Assembly: GCA_003116875.1 (NCBI GenBank) | Contig: BCKT01000015.1 | Coordinates: 310,001-374,000 of the forward strand | Direction: 5' to 3' | DNA length: 64,000 nucleotides | From: Takashimella koratensis | Lineage: Eukaryota > Basidiomycota > Tremellomycetes > Trichosporonales > Tetragoniomycetaceae | In this document: positions 22,431 through 32,373 of the stretch, one piece after another | How positions within the stretch are numbered: position 1 is the stretch's first letter | How the letters are laid out: every line of letters begins with the position of its first letter | Notes under the pieces: model-generated | Told to the model about the DNA's origin: nothing | The model's input: the letters and a program-made list of their open reading frames with translations, nothing else | Databases searched by the model: none | Made by a program: the position numbers and the translations under genes

Positions 22431-22480
22431 TCAGAGACACAGAGACACAGAGACACAGAGACACAGAGACACAGAGACTC
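22431..22480 (+). repeat. 8-bp minisatellite (AGACACAG)n
   Basis: About six tandem units, starting after TCAGAGACAC and ending at ACAGAGACTC. It lies about 250 bp upstream of ERB1. Confidence 0.85.
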
Positions 22481-22735
22481 TGAGAAGCCGAGGAGGCGCT
22501 GAACACAAGTTGGTAACCAGCCATGTATCGCGCGTGTGCTGCGACGTTGTCAGCCTTACATATAACCCTTCAATTGTACTTACGTATCACACTGCTTTAC
22601 ACCCTAAGACTCGTTTCAGACGTCTACCGAGCCGAACGGGACCCGACCCAAGACATAGGTGACTACCGTCTCGGTGCCAGCCTTACCACGCAGCAAGGGT
22701 CCAGATCCGAGACTGTGGTTCTGTGGTTGCTCGGT

Positions 22736-22813
22736 CACTTTTTCCTCTCCGTGTACGCCTTTGTTCCAAATCCTCACTTTTTCCTCTCTGTGTACGCCTT
22801 TGTTCCAAATCCT
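22736..22813 (+). repeat. Tandem duplication of a 39-bp unit
   Basis: Two adjacent 39-bp copies (22736-22774 and 22775-22813), each beginning CACTTTTTCCTCTC/T and ending CCAAATCCT, with one C/T difference. The near identity suggests a recent duplication. Confidence 0.9.
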
Positions 22814-25419
22814 CTGCTGAAGAGCGGAAGTTTTCCCTCCGCTGTACTGTATTCCCCAATAAATTAAACTTCGTCCAGGCACTCCCGGTGGCTTAAGGAT
22901 CCGGGTGTCCAAGAGGAAAAAGCAAAGGGTAGAAAAAGGGAGAAGACGGCAGACGGAGATCTGCAAGTGGGGCAGCTCTGGGGCTGTACCGCCAAGTCGT
23001 CGTGGTGAACTGCAGGAATCGTTTACTACCTGGAATAGCAGAACGTAGGTGATGTGAGTGGGGCGGCTTGGGGCGGCCGCCTCGGAACTTCCGCCCCCCC
23101 CCCCCTCTCTCTCTTTGTAGTGTTCTTCCAGGCATGACGAGCGAATTACAAAATCAACCCTGTCCTCGTCAATCAGGGATCCGCCTGGATATACGGCATC
23201 TCGATAGATCCAATCGGTGCGGCCGGGGGCCGCTCCGTAGCGTAGTCCATCGCTGATGCCGACCAACTCTATTGTTTGACCAGTCTGGCAATGAACCTAC
23301 GTCCGCGTGACTTGGCTGATCACGCCAGATGTGGAAAGGGTTCAGACAAGTTACAAGGGCGATTGGGGTTTGAAATGGACCTGACGACGTCTGCAGCAGA
23401 CCCTCTGACAGATCTATCCAGGATGTCTGTCAGGAGGTTTGACCGTATCGGCCGTAGTAGGGCAAAGAGCTCCGATCCGTCCTCCTCGCTACATGTCAAG
23501 CTCGCGGCGACACCAACCATTCTGTACCAACGGGGATGATCGAGTCCTATGCAGCGGCCTACCTACGTTGAACAAGATCCGATCTCCCTCATTCGGTCTT
23601 CTATCTCGTCCTAGAATTGCCCCACTATCCCTAGTTGACCAGACAGCGAGCGTCGTTCATCGCCGCGTGACATGTCCTACTTTGAATCAGTAGATTCAGT
23701 CTCATCCTCCCTGTGAAACTCGTACACCCGATGAGGCTATGAGACCATGCAAGCGTTCAGGCCTCGTTTCTAGACAGCGTCAACTGGCTTGTGCGTCTTG
23801 GCCGATAGGCACGAAAGAGGTGTATATCGAATACATCGGGGGTCCTTGTCGTTCTGCTGAAAATCGACCATCTGGCGGCCGAAGAGCCTAGTAGAAAGTC
23901 AGCTTGTCGTCGTATTCCAGCACCATGTGCGCGGACAGAGGACGTAAGTCGGCTCAATCGGGTTCCTCGTTTTCCGATCCGCGCCGGAACCCATCGTCGT
24001 TACGTCTTCCTGAACCTCCGCGGCTGTGCCGTTCCAGACCCCAGCTCCGCCAACTCCTAACCCCTCTCGTCGACTTCCATGCTGACCACCCCTTTTTTTA
24101 CCATCCGCGCTTTTTCACTCAAACGTTTCTGCATGGTTCTGCGTCATACCAGCGTCGATATCTGCGACCCGAGCTGTGTCCGAGCCTTTGCCCAATTCAT
24201 CCCCTCGTGGCCCTTGTCTCGAAGTCCAATAGGCCACGCTATTCGTACTCATCTTTACGCTCGACCCTTTGCATTGCATGGCTCCCCTATCGAGGTTCCC
24301 TGGGCCCCGTATTTGTTCGGTTCCTAACAACTTGGAGTACGCGAGTGGCGTCAATTCTGCCGAAACTCCAGGCCGCCCCTGCACTCGTCGGCCCCTTAAT
24401 CATGAGAAAAAAAGGGTTCAATATTTTCCTCGCCCTTCCTCTGCCGCTGGCGGTCAAATTTCATCTGCCGTGGCCGTGCGCTGCCGTACTCGAGCCGGGT
24501 TCCTCAGAGGGTCAAACGAAAAGCACGGCGGCGGCCGCATGCATGGTCACCGCGATTTTCCGATACTGTACCTTGCGTCTCCCCTGGGGTTAGCGCAGTT
24601 GCGCCAAGGCCGATGCGTATTGGTTCGGCAGCATCCGCCGCATCTCCAGATATCTGGTACGGCAGGAAAACTTGCTACAAGGGGAAGGGCTGGATTCATG
24701 GGGCGCCCTGCATCTGTGGGGGGTACTCTCCTGTTCCTGCGCACTCTCCTATGGGTCCAAAGATCGGGTCTAGACGGATACACTTGCATACGATCGGAAA
24801 GTGGTTTCCAAACGATTGGAGCCTACTCGACCTAATTCTGGTTATCGGGGGGTAAACGTTTCATGATGGGATGGTAACGACCGCGGAACCCCCTTGTGTG
24901 TCGGTCGATTTCGAAATCGAGCGGTAACGACACGGTATACGGTTTGGTGCGGGGCCTGGCGGTCGCGGATCAGAAATACATCCATGCCGAGGGGTACGGC
25001 ACTGAACTGGTCTTGCCCAGACTCTGGGGACAGGGCGCCGACAGGGGGGAAGTAGGAATTGTCGAGGGTTGAGCAGCCGAGACTTTGGGCGTTAAAAAAA
25101 CATGCTCCATCGGATGTGACATGGAAGAAACGACCCCTGCAGGAGATGGTCTCGTTTCCGCCTAGGGCCGAGAGACAGAAGGGTGTCGGAATATCCTCAT
25201 CTAGGAACATGCGTACTCCTTTTTGCTGGTACTCTAAGACCTCGGACGACCAGGAGGACCTCCTCGGTTGGTCCTGTGTAGGTTGCCCCTGACTCCACCC
25301 AGTGCGCCCCTGCAGGAAGCCATCAGGCACCTCCGGTCCAATTAACAAACCGACCGTGAGAAAGAGGCGTCAAAGATAATCAGAGCCTAAAATCCCCAAG
25401 TTCAGCGTCAGCGTGGCGA

Positions 25420-25626
25420 ATGAGTCCCTGGGCAGTGCAAAAAAAAAAAGTCGGGAATCTCGACCGGCACGATCTCGACGGTCATCGTATGGAGATGGAG
25501 ACAGGGTCAGTCCAGAGCATTTTGATCATCTCGGTGTCCTTTTTGTCCACCAGTTTGGGCGCAGCGATCCTCGTCGCCGCGTCTGTGACCCCTTTCCGCC
25601 CTGATGCCATTCAAGGGGATATCTGA
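25420..25626 (+). CDS. Doubtful small ORF with one membrane helix
   Basis: A 68-codon ATG-initiated frame with a basic start (MSPWAVQKKK, where the Lys run comes from a poly-A tract), then a helix (SILIISVSFLSTSLGAAILV) and a short tail. A second in-frame ATG lies at 25489. There is no similarity to a known family. The layout loosely recalls the small membrane proteins at the left end, but without sequons or the conserved VC motif. Chance occurrence is quite possible. Confidence 0.2.
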   Translation: MSPWAVQKKKVGNLDRHDLDGHRMEMETGSVQSILIISVSFLSTSLGAAILVAASVTPFRPDAIQGDI

Positions 25627-26382
25627 GCTACGTCTCTCCTCTGCTCTTCTCCTCTTGCTGACCTAGTCATCTCCGCCTGCTTCCTCTCCTCTTCTCTCCG
25701 CTCTGTGCTCATACCAGCCCCTTTCGGCTTCAGACCAGTCGCCGCGGCTCCTCCCTCAGACGACTCCTCATCTCAATTGCCTCTTTCACAATCCTACATC
25801 CGACCCTCGTCGCCAAGCTCAGCGTTACGTACCAGCCCCTTCTCCCTGTACTACCTGAGATGAGATATCGAGGGGGACGCCAAAGCGCCTTAGACCCATG
25901 TCGCAGTGCGCAATCTTGGCTCCTGATGTCTGTGCCTTGCGCAGGCTAAGAGGCTGAGTCCAAGGGGCGCTCGACATGGGGCTGAGGGGCTGAACACCGT
26001 GTTTCGCGCAAATCGGCATACCCCCGGCGGCCCCTACGTCCTCAGCGTTATCTTTCCGATCTTGGGCGGCAGGTCAGTGTCGAACGTTGGACCCCGCCAG
26101 GCCCAGCTTAAAGGGCCAGAGGAGAGGTAGAGGTAGGGAACATGCTTGTTCGGTTACGATGTGCGACTCCGATTTTTGGGGCCTTGATGTTCACGGCGCT
26201 CCTCGTGCGCATGGGTTAGCTGATAGTAGTACCAGCTCGGAAGTTTGAAGAGAAAGATATAAGAAGATGGACATCAGCGACCCCTCCTCTTCTTCCCAAG
26301 AAGTCCCCCCCATCTCTTTCCAACTCTCTCAAACCCGACACCACCAGAGTTCGCCTCACCTCCGATCCCAACCGTAATCAAA

Positions 26383-27023
26383 ATGAAGTTTACTCTTTAC
26401 GCCCTCGTCGCCGTCGCCCTTTCCGCCTCTGGCCTCGCCATGCCCGCCCCCACCCCCGACGAGCTCGAGGCGTCCAAGGTCGAGATGGCTAAGCGCACCT
26501 ACACTTCAGGCAAGACCGGTAGCCAGTCCACCTGCTACTACAGCTGCCCGGAAGCGCCCTCTGGTTACACCCTTGCCTCTAACCAAGGACACAACGGGTC
26601 TTGCAAGTTAGTCTTCGATGTCGTCTATCAATGACGAATTACTGATGTTTCTTTCGTTAGGTACAACAAAAATGGTCCGGGGGCCCCCATGACCTGCACC
26701 TACTCCTCGTCGGGTGGAGGCTTGACGACATCCCCCGCCGGAGCCTGTCCCTTGAATGTGAGTGATTCGACGTCTTCCAGCTACTCCGGCTCTGCCATAC
26801 AACCAGAAATATCAAGCTGACAATGACTTGTTCATAGGCTGCCACGGGCGCCGGGGGTACTTGCGACTCGACTTACAGCTACTACAAGTTCAAGCGTGAC
26901 ATCGTTGAGCGCGAGCTCACCAACCGCGAGAAGATTATCAAGGCCCGCCAGTTCGACCCCAAGAAGGCCCGAGACTCCGCCAAGGTCGGCCGCTCCTTCA
27001 ACAAGAGCCCCAAGTCCAACTAA
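26383..27023 (+). CDS. Small secreted Cys-containing protein, effector-like, unknown
   Basis: Three exons, 26383-26606, 26661-26757 and 26838-27023, encode 168 residues. The N-terminus is a clear signal peptide (MKFTLYALVAVALSASGLAM, then PAP), followed by a short propeptide ending in the Kex2-type site AKR. The mature part begins TYTSGKTGSQ and has six Cys (CYYSC pair, then single Cys in GSC, MTC, GAC and GTC), a Ser/Gly/Thr-rich middle and a basic Lys/Arg-rich C-terminus with further dibasic sites (FKRD). No hydrophobin, KP4, CFEM or other Cys pattern matches. The protein is probably processed in the secretory pathway and exported. It could be a cell-wall or host-interaction protein (inference). 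It sits alone beside a gene-poor region, a common setting for fast-evolving secreted genes. Confidence 0.75.
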
Positions 27024-28389
27024 GCTCTTCGCCCACCTACCTCTTTTCTCCCTACATCTTTTCCGACCCACCCCCTCGGATACTTTCTCTTTTGTCGCTC
27101 ACCGTGACGGACCTTTTTCGAACATTTATACTTTGCCTTTTCTCTCGGTCTCATCTACTATAATACAGTACCGTACTGTCATACTATACGATATCCTGGC
27201 TCGAACGGCAACCCAAAGCCATAGTTGATAACTTACACACAGCACGTACCCGAACATTGTTTTTGCTCTTTTGATTTAGTGGTTTCTGTCGGTGATTACT
27301 CTATAGACAATGCACCTTACACATACGCTCTTTTCATCACTATGGACTGGCTCCGCTCACATCCCTTTGACTGGTCAACGGTGACTGGGTTTGACCTTTG
27401 CTCGTGATAGTGGAGACTCAAAAGAGTATGTCAAAGACTAGTACGCAATCCAAGAGGAGAGGTTGGAAATACTCGGTTCAACATTGGTACCCACTCCAGA
27501 AACCGAGAAGCGGGTGGGAGTGCCGCCTACACCCCATTTGGTCAACATCCTGTTCGGGGTCGTTGGGAGTGGAAGAAAACGATCTGCCCATTCGTTCACG
27601 ACCTACTCGTACGGCTTTCTTTCGATTCTCTCCCTGACATCATCGGTCCTCCACTCGTTCGATACCGCGCCGCCCTGATCAGAAGCCTGGACCTGTAGTA
27701 CAATAGGACCTCCACTCCCAGGTTCAGTTCTAGTCCGCACGGTCCCCTCCGACTCCCTCCCTGAATCGACGACCGCAGTTACTTTCTCGACACATCGGGC
27801 AAGTTCCTCATCGGGTCTCGGAGTAAACGTTTCTATACAAGCAAGATTCGGCCACACTGTAAGTACTGTACTGTATGTACCGGTACCCCAAATCTGGAAC
27901 TGTAAAAATTCCTGATTAGTCGTTGAGGAAAATTCCCCTGAAAACCCAGTCTTCTGTTACTCGGTTCCGGGAGGCACGGTTTGGCAGTGGGGCTGAAGCC
28001 CCAGCTTGGCGTCGATCCAAGTACTGTACCTTTTTCTTCTTCTCGGTCCTGAGAACCATGAGGTATCCTAGGCGGGGCGGCCTCGGCGCAGAGTGTACAG
28101 GTGAGCACGAGGGCCGCGGTATGTTGTTCTCGTTTGACCTGGATGTGGTATGTCCGCGGTCGATCCATTCCGCCAAGCAGATTTGCACTCCACCTGTCCC
28201 TCGCCTCGAAGCGCACAAAAGAGGCCGTCGGCATTCATGTCACGCAGTTGAAAGCTAAATACCATTTTGTACAATGCATGCTTGAAATGCCGTACCTCTG
28301 TTCCTCGTTTGCATGGATTGTGTCACGCTACTCTATACCATACTCACGTTTCCACTGGGACCAAAAGAGTGACTACAGTTAGTTGTGCT
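27024..28389. other. Convergent intergenic region, 1.37 kb
   Basis: Between the 3' ends of the secreted-protein gene (+) and RAD17 (-). Overlapping short frames occur on both strands, but none has a domain or supported splice sites. No repeat was noted. Confidence 0.4.
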
Positions 28390-31175
28390 TTAGTCCCATT
28401 CCTGAATATCATCTTCCTCCATCCAAGCATCTTCGTCCCCTTGTTCCTCGTCAATCTCTTCCTGAGCCCACCCCTGACCAGCCGTACCCTCTTCCCCTGT
28501 CTCTTCAAACTCTTCCTCATCCATCCCTCCACTGCGGCTATCAAGTTCGGGTCCGTCCCTGCTCCTCGCAGTGAAGGGGGCCAAGACGAGTGGCTGAGCT
28601 GAGATGGGCAAAATGGGGTCTGCAACATGATGAGTAAACGACGAAACCCTACTCGATTCCCTTGGCACTCAAGGCAAGCGACGACTTACTAGACTGAGAC
28701 TGGATCTTCATTGCCAAGGGTACAATCTCGGTCGCTAGAGCGAGGTGAGAAGAGACTCCTCCCCATGCGTTTGCCGAGTGGAGGGACTTTTTCGCGAGGT
28801 ACCCCGCAGCCGAGTCGAGCAAGCTCTTCGAGTCTCGTTCTGTTCGAAAGGCTTCGAAGAACAGCGGTTTCACCACCTTCTGGGACCGCCTGGATGTCAG
28901 CTGGGTCAAATGACATTCAGCTCACCGAGGAACAGGCGATGGCAGGGCCATGAGCGACCCTCGTACGGTCAAGTGTAGCGCATACGCTATCGCCTGGGGA
29001 CTCGATTGCCACTGCTTCATTAGCTTCTCTAGTATTTCGAGTCACCCACTATATCGTCATCCGTCTTCATGACGTCTGCCGCGCAGAAATCGTCCAGCGC
29101 CATCCCGACCTGTTCGATATCGTTGCAGAAGTGGGGCAAGCTCTGGTGGATCCAGAGAGTAAACGACGAGGAGTCGACGGGGATGATGGGAGCAAATGCC
29201 TGGACAGAATCAGCAGTGAGAGGGAGAGGAGCGAGCGGGAGGGTGAAGGGCAGCATAGTGTATGGTGAGGCAAACTCACGTCCATTTGAACCATGGATGG
29301 ACGGCGATCAAACCGTGCAAGGTGGGCTGGGAGGGGATCAGGCAGTGGTTGCTTGGCCACTGAAGCGATCTCCTCCTGATCATCATTATCGTTTTCTGGA
29401 TCCCCAAGTCCTGCACGATCAGCACCTATCCACGACTGGGATTCCTTACTCTTATTGTAAAAGACCTTGCCCAGGGCGTGGAAGAGGTTAAGCGACTGTT
29501 CTCGTCTCGTTACCGCGTCCAGACTACTCATCAGCCCCATTCTCATAACGTAGACTTACACAGCTCGGAGCTCGGAACTGACATCGAGCTTGGCACCTTT
29601 ACCTCCCCGACTACCTTTACCGCTCGCTTTTACCGCTGGACGTTTCTTCTTCACCTCGGCGGTCGACTTGGTGCACAGGAGTTGGAGGGAGTTGATAGCT
29701 GAGCGGAGGTCGCCGTTCGCCGAGAGCGCGATGAGTTGGACGGCAGATGCAGCGGGCCGGCGGTCTCCTTCAACAGCGCGGTCCAGAACTCGATTCAAAG
29801 CTTTCACAAGGAACGTCTGTGCTAGGGGAAGGAACCTATTGCTTTCATCAGCAACTGACGAGGTAGCGAGTTCTGACTATGCACTTACTCGATCGTCTGA
29901 CACCATGGTCCGTCCCGCACCTCTTTCCCTAGAATCTCCAACATCCCTTCTCTTCCTCCTCGGTCGCTATCCATCCAACTCGCCTCTGCCCGCCCTCCTG
30001 ACCCCATATCGCTATGCACAATGACCAGCGGACAACTCGAGGGAGTATACGACTTGCAGAATTCCAAGATGGAGGCATGAAACTGGTCCCTCGTTGGCAG
30101 GTGGGAGAGGTTGGGCAGGGAAGTGAGAAGCAGTGCTCGGCTGGAATTGGACAAGGCGGGGTCGAGAGATGGGTAAGCGTTACGAGTGAGGAAAGAGGAG
30201 AGTTTGGACGATGCGGATTCGCGTTCTGAACCAGTGTAAGCAATGGGTGATACGGCATTCAAAGACCGGACAGCCAGAGTAGACTCACCGAACCCGGAAC
30301 CTATGCTGTACTCTTCCACACCGTCAGTCCACTCCACAAGCTCTACTCCCATCTGCCTAGCCACCAATCGTAACGTCGTTGTCTTCCCGACCCCTGCTGG
30401 ACCATGAACAACCAGTATACGCTATACTCAAATCAGCTTGACGCCTTGTCTTATCTCAACCAAGAATCTAGGCTCACTCTGTATTTGCGTATCCGGTCCC
30501 GAGCAGCTATACTCTCACTGTCTCCTCCGTATACTGCTTCATGTAGCCATGCCTTGATCTTCGCGATTCGAGCCTTCCCAGGAGCGAGCTCGCTCTTCAT
30601 TTCATTAGCACATACACTTCGCAGCACTCATCTCCTTCCGCGCTCACCTCATCTTCCGGAGCGTACTCATCCGACCACAACATTGACGAGCCTTGCGAGT
30701 TGCTCGTGCTATTGCTGTTCCGAGACCGCTTGCGATTTCGGGTCGTCTCGGGTTTCTCGTCATCATCACTGTCTATTTCGATCACTTCGTCGATAGGGAA
30801 GAAAGTCGCTTTGCTTTTGCCCTTGCTGCGGCTCGAGGGAACGGGAGGTGGGGGCATTCCGTCTTTGTCCGCCAGTTTGGGGCGGGAAGAAGCGGTTGAA
30901 ATTTGCGCGCGATGTTGTGTAGGTGCGGCCGAGGAGGTCGAGGAGGAAGAGCTTGGTCGAGACGGTCCAGCACCGCTGATCGGTTGTGCAGGAGGTTTGG
31001 AGAAGTTGAGCGTGGCCTGAAACGAGCTTAAAGTGCCCATCTTCTTCGGTGCGGAAGAGGACGATCCTGAACCCAGCTTTGTTGACGAGGCAGAGGAAGA
31101 GGAAGAGGAAGGTCGGGAGCTCGACGAGCTCGAGCTCTTCCCGCCCTTGGAAGGAGATCGAACAGGCGCAGGCAT
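28390..31175 (-). CDS. RAD17: DNA damage checkpoint clamp loader RAD17 (yeast Rad24)
   Basis: Ten exons: 31175-30648, 30594-30478, 30421-30289, 30225-29889, 29835-29560, 29523-29280, 29199-29050, 29011-28926, 28889-28690 and 28619-28390. They encode 766 residues. RAD17 with RFC2-5 loads the 9-1-1 clamp at damaged DNA and so activates ATR signalling. The N-terminus is Ser-rich and disordered, then LWSDEYAPEDESELAPGK matches the start of the AAA+ region. Walker A is GPAGVGKTT (222-230), and LSANGDLRSAINSLQ is the sensor region. Later family blocks are FHALGKVFYNK, YALHLTVRGSLMALPSPV and VVKPLFFEAF. The C-terminus is very acidic. Introns 7 and 8 are only 38 and 36 nt, with branch points CTAAT and CTGAC. 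The first ATG of the Ser-rich exon was chosen as start. The upstream frame is open but unlike the family. Confidence 0.9.
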
Positions 31176-31594
31176 GGCTATCACGGCCTGTGACCCTTCC
31201 TGTTCGGGGTGCGGGAGCTGATAGATATGAGAGATGGATGATGTGGAAGGGAGAGAGAGGTAAGTACACAACCATAGACCCGCCAAAATCAGTGGAAATC
31301 TGGAACCAAAAAGTCGGCGCGTCAGCCGACCAGCGTACAGTGGACTGTGGACCTGGACCACGCATCATTAAAAACCTCCACGCAGATACATCCTCGTTCC
31401 GTCCATTCATCCATCCATCCACCATCCACCAACGCCGCTCACCCATCCACGACTCGCCTTCGCTCACCTCGAGTCGACAGTAGCAGGCGTACGCCAGTCC
31501 CATAGCGCAGGCTGATATAGCCTAGGACACGGGTCCTGACGCTTTCCCCGAACTAGATCGCCGGTTACCCTTCCCCTCCTCTCCCATCTCAACC
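31176..31594. promoter_or_regulatory. Divergent promoter between RAD17 and Kish genes
   Basis: A 419-bp region serving both genes by position. No defined motif is called. The RAD17 frame is open into part of it, so a longer RAD17 N-terminus cannot be fully excluded. Confidence 0.4.
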
Positions 31595-31937
31595 ATGGTG
31601 TGTCGTCCCTTCACTCCAAAGCTCGAGCTTCACTAACACCACTTCCTCTTTAGTCGGCGCTGTTCAACTTTCAATCTCTCTTACTCGTACTCCTTCTTCT
31701 CATCTGCACGTGCACGTACGTCCGGAACGCCGCGCCAGCCCTCGTCGACCGGAATCGAGAAGGGTGAGTCGGAGAATGGGCGTGGTGTTACATGATGTGT
31801 AGGGCTGTGCTGATTGTCTTGACCTACCTAGCTTCCTCGGTCTGTTCTTCAAGTGTGCGCGCGTAGGGGAGCGGCTGTCACCATACGTCTCGCTGGCGTG
31901 TATCGCAATGGCAGTGACCATTGTCATTGGATCATAG
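31595..31937 (+). CDS. KSH1: Protein Kish (TMEM167/KSH1), Golgi secretory-pathway membrane protein
   Basis: Three exons, 31595-31597, 31654-31763 and 31832-31937, encode 72 residues, exactly the family's usual length. Kish proteins are small two-helix Golgi membrane proteins needed for early secretion and essential in yeast. The sequence starts [11 protein letters not shown], then the first helix ([12 protein letters not shown]), the conserved loop APALVDRN, then [19 protein letters not shown] and the second helix. The first coding exon consists only of the ATG: an intron follows the start codon directly. This is required because the conserved SALFNFQ begins exactly at the exon 2 acceptor. 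Confidence 0.95.
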
Positions 31938-32373
31938 CGCGAGCGTGCCGATTCAACGAACGATACGTGGAAGGCTCGGGCTGACGGCTTGGATGGCCTC
32001 TTTGGAACGCTGCACGATCATGATACACAGGTGGAGGGATGGTACATCGTGGTATAGGAGGATATGGACGAAGGGAGGGCTATAGACAAGGTGCGGGGTA
32101 TCTCACATGAGGTTCGTCTCCATGCGTGAAGCGATTCACGGGCAAATGTATATCTACAGAAATGGCGGTCGCTGCTGAATCAAAAGGGCGAAGGAACAAT
32201 GATGGGATGAGGAGCCCTATTGGCAATGAGAAGAAGAGACTAAATGAGAGAATGAGAGGGAGAAGGAGACCAAATGAGAGAAAATGAAGAAGGCGAGAAA
32301 GAGAAACCCAAGCTAACCAGGCGAGACAAATCGATCGACAAACGAGTCGAAAGGGTATCTAGCAAGGCAGGTC
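31938..32373. other. Convergent 3' intergenic region
   Basis: Between the Kish (+) and eIF4E-like (-) stop codons. A purine-rich GAGAATGAGAGGG tract at about 32230-32300 is the only composition feature. No gene is supported. Confidence 0.4.

Larger units (their letters stand above)
22191..26382. other. Gene-poor 4.2-kb region
   Basis: No gene could be supported. It starts with the ERB1 promoter. Short repeats lie at 22431-22480 and 22736-22813. Many overlapping open frames of 60-229 codons occur on both strands between 22.5 and 25.6 kb, but none shows a known domain, and the larger ones begin at non-ATG codons or overlap equally long frames. The longest minus-strand frame (25348-24842) lacks an upstream ATG. 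A 68-codon ATG frame at 25420-25626 has one predicted membrane helix. Old transposon debris or a fast-evolving non-coding RNA locus is possible. The last ~200 bp are the promoter of the secreted-protein gene, with a TATA-like GATATAAGAA at about 26257. Confidence 0.35.

Noticed and set aside
22431..22480. CRISPR-like array
   Set aside because: Units are 8 bp with no spacers, in a eukaryotic genome; it is a simple minisatellite.
22616..23266. 216-codon minus-strand frame
   Set aside because: No domain, crosses the 39-bp duplication, no splice support and non-family composition.
24842..25348. 168-codon minus-strand frame with two Cys-containing stretches
   Set aside because: Begins at TTG, no signal peptide or domain, and overlaps other equally long frames.
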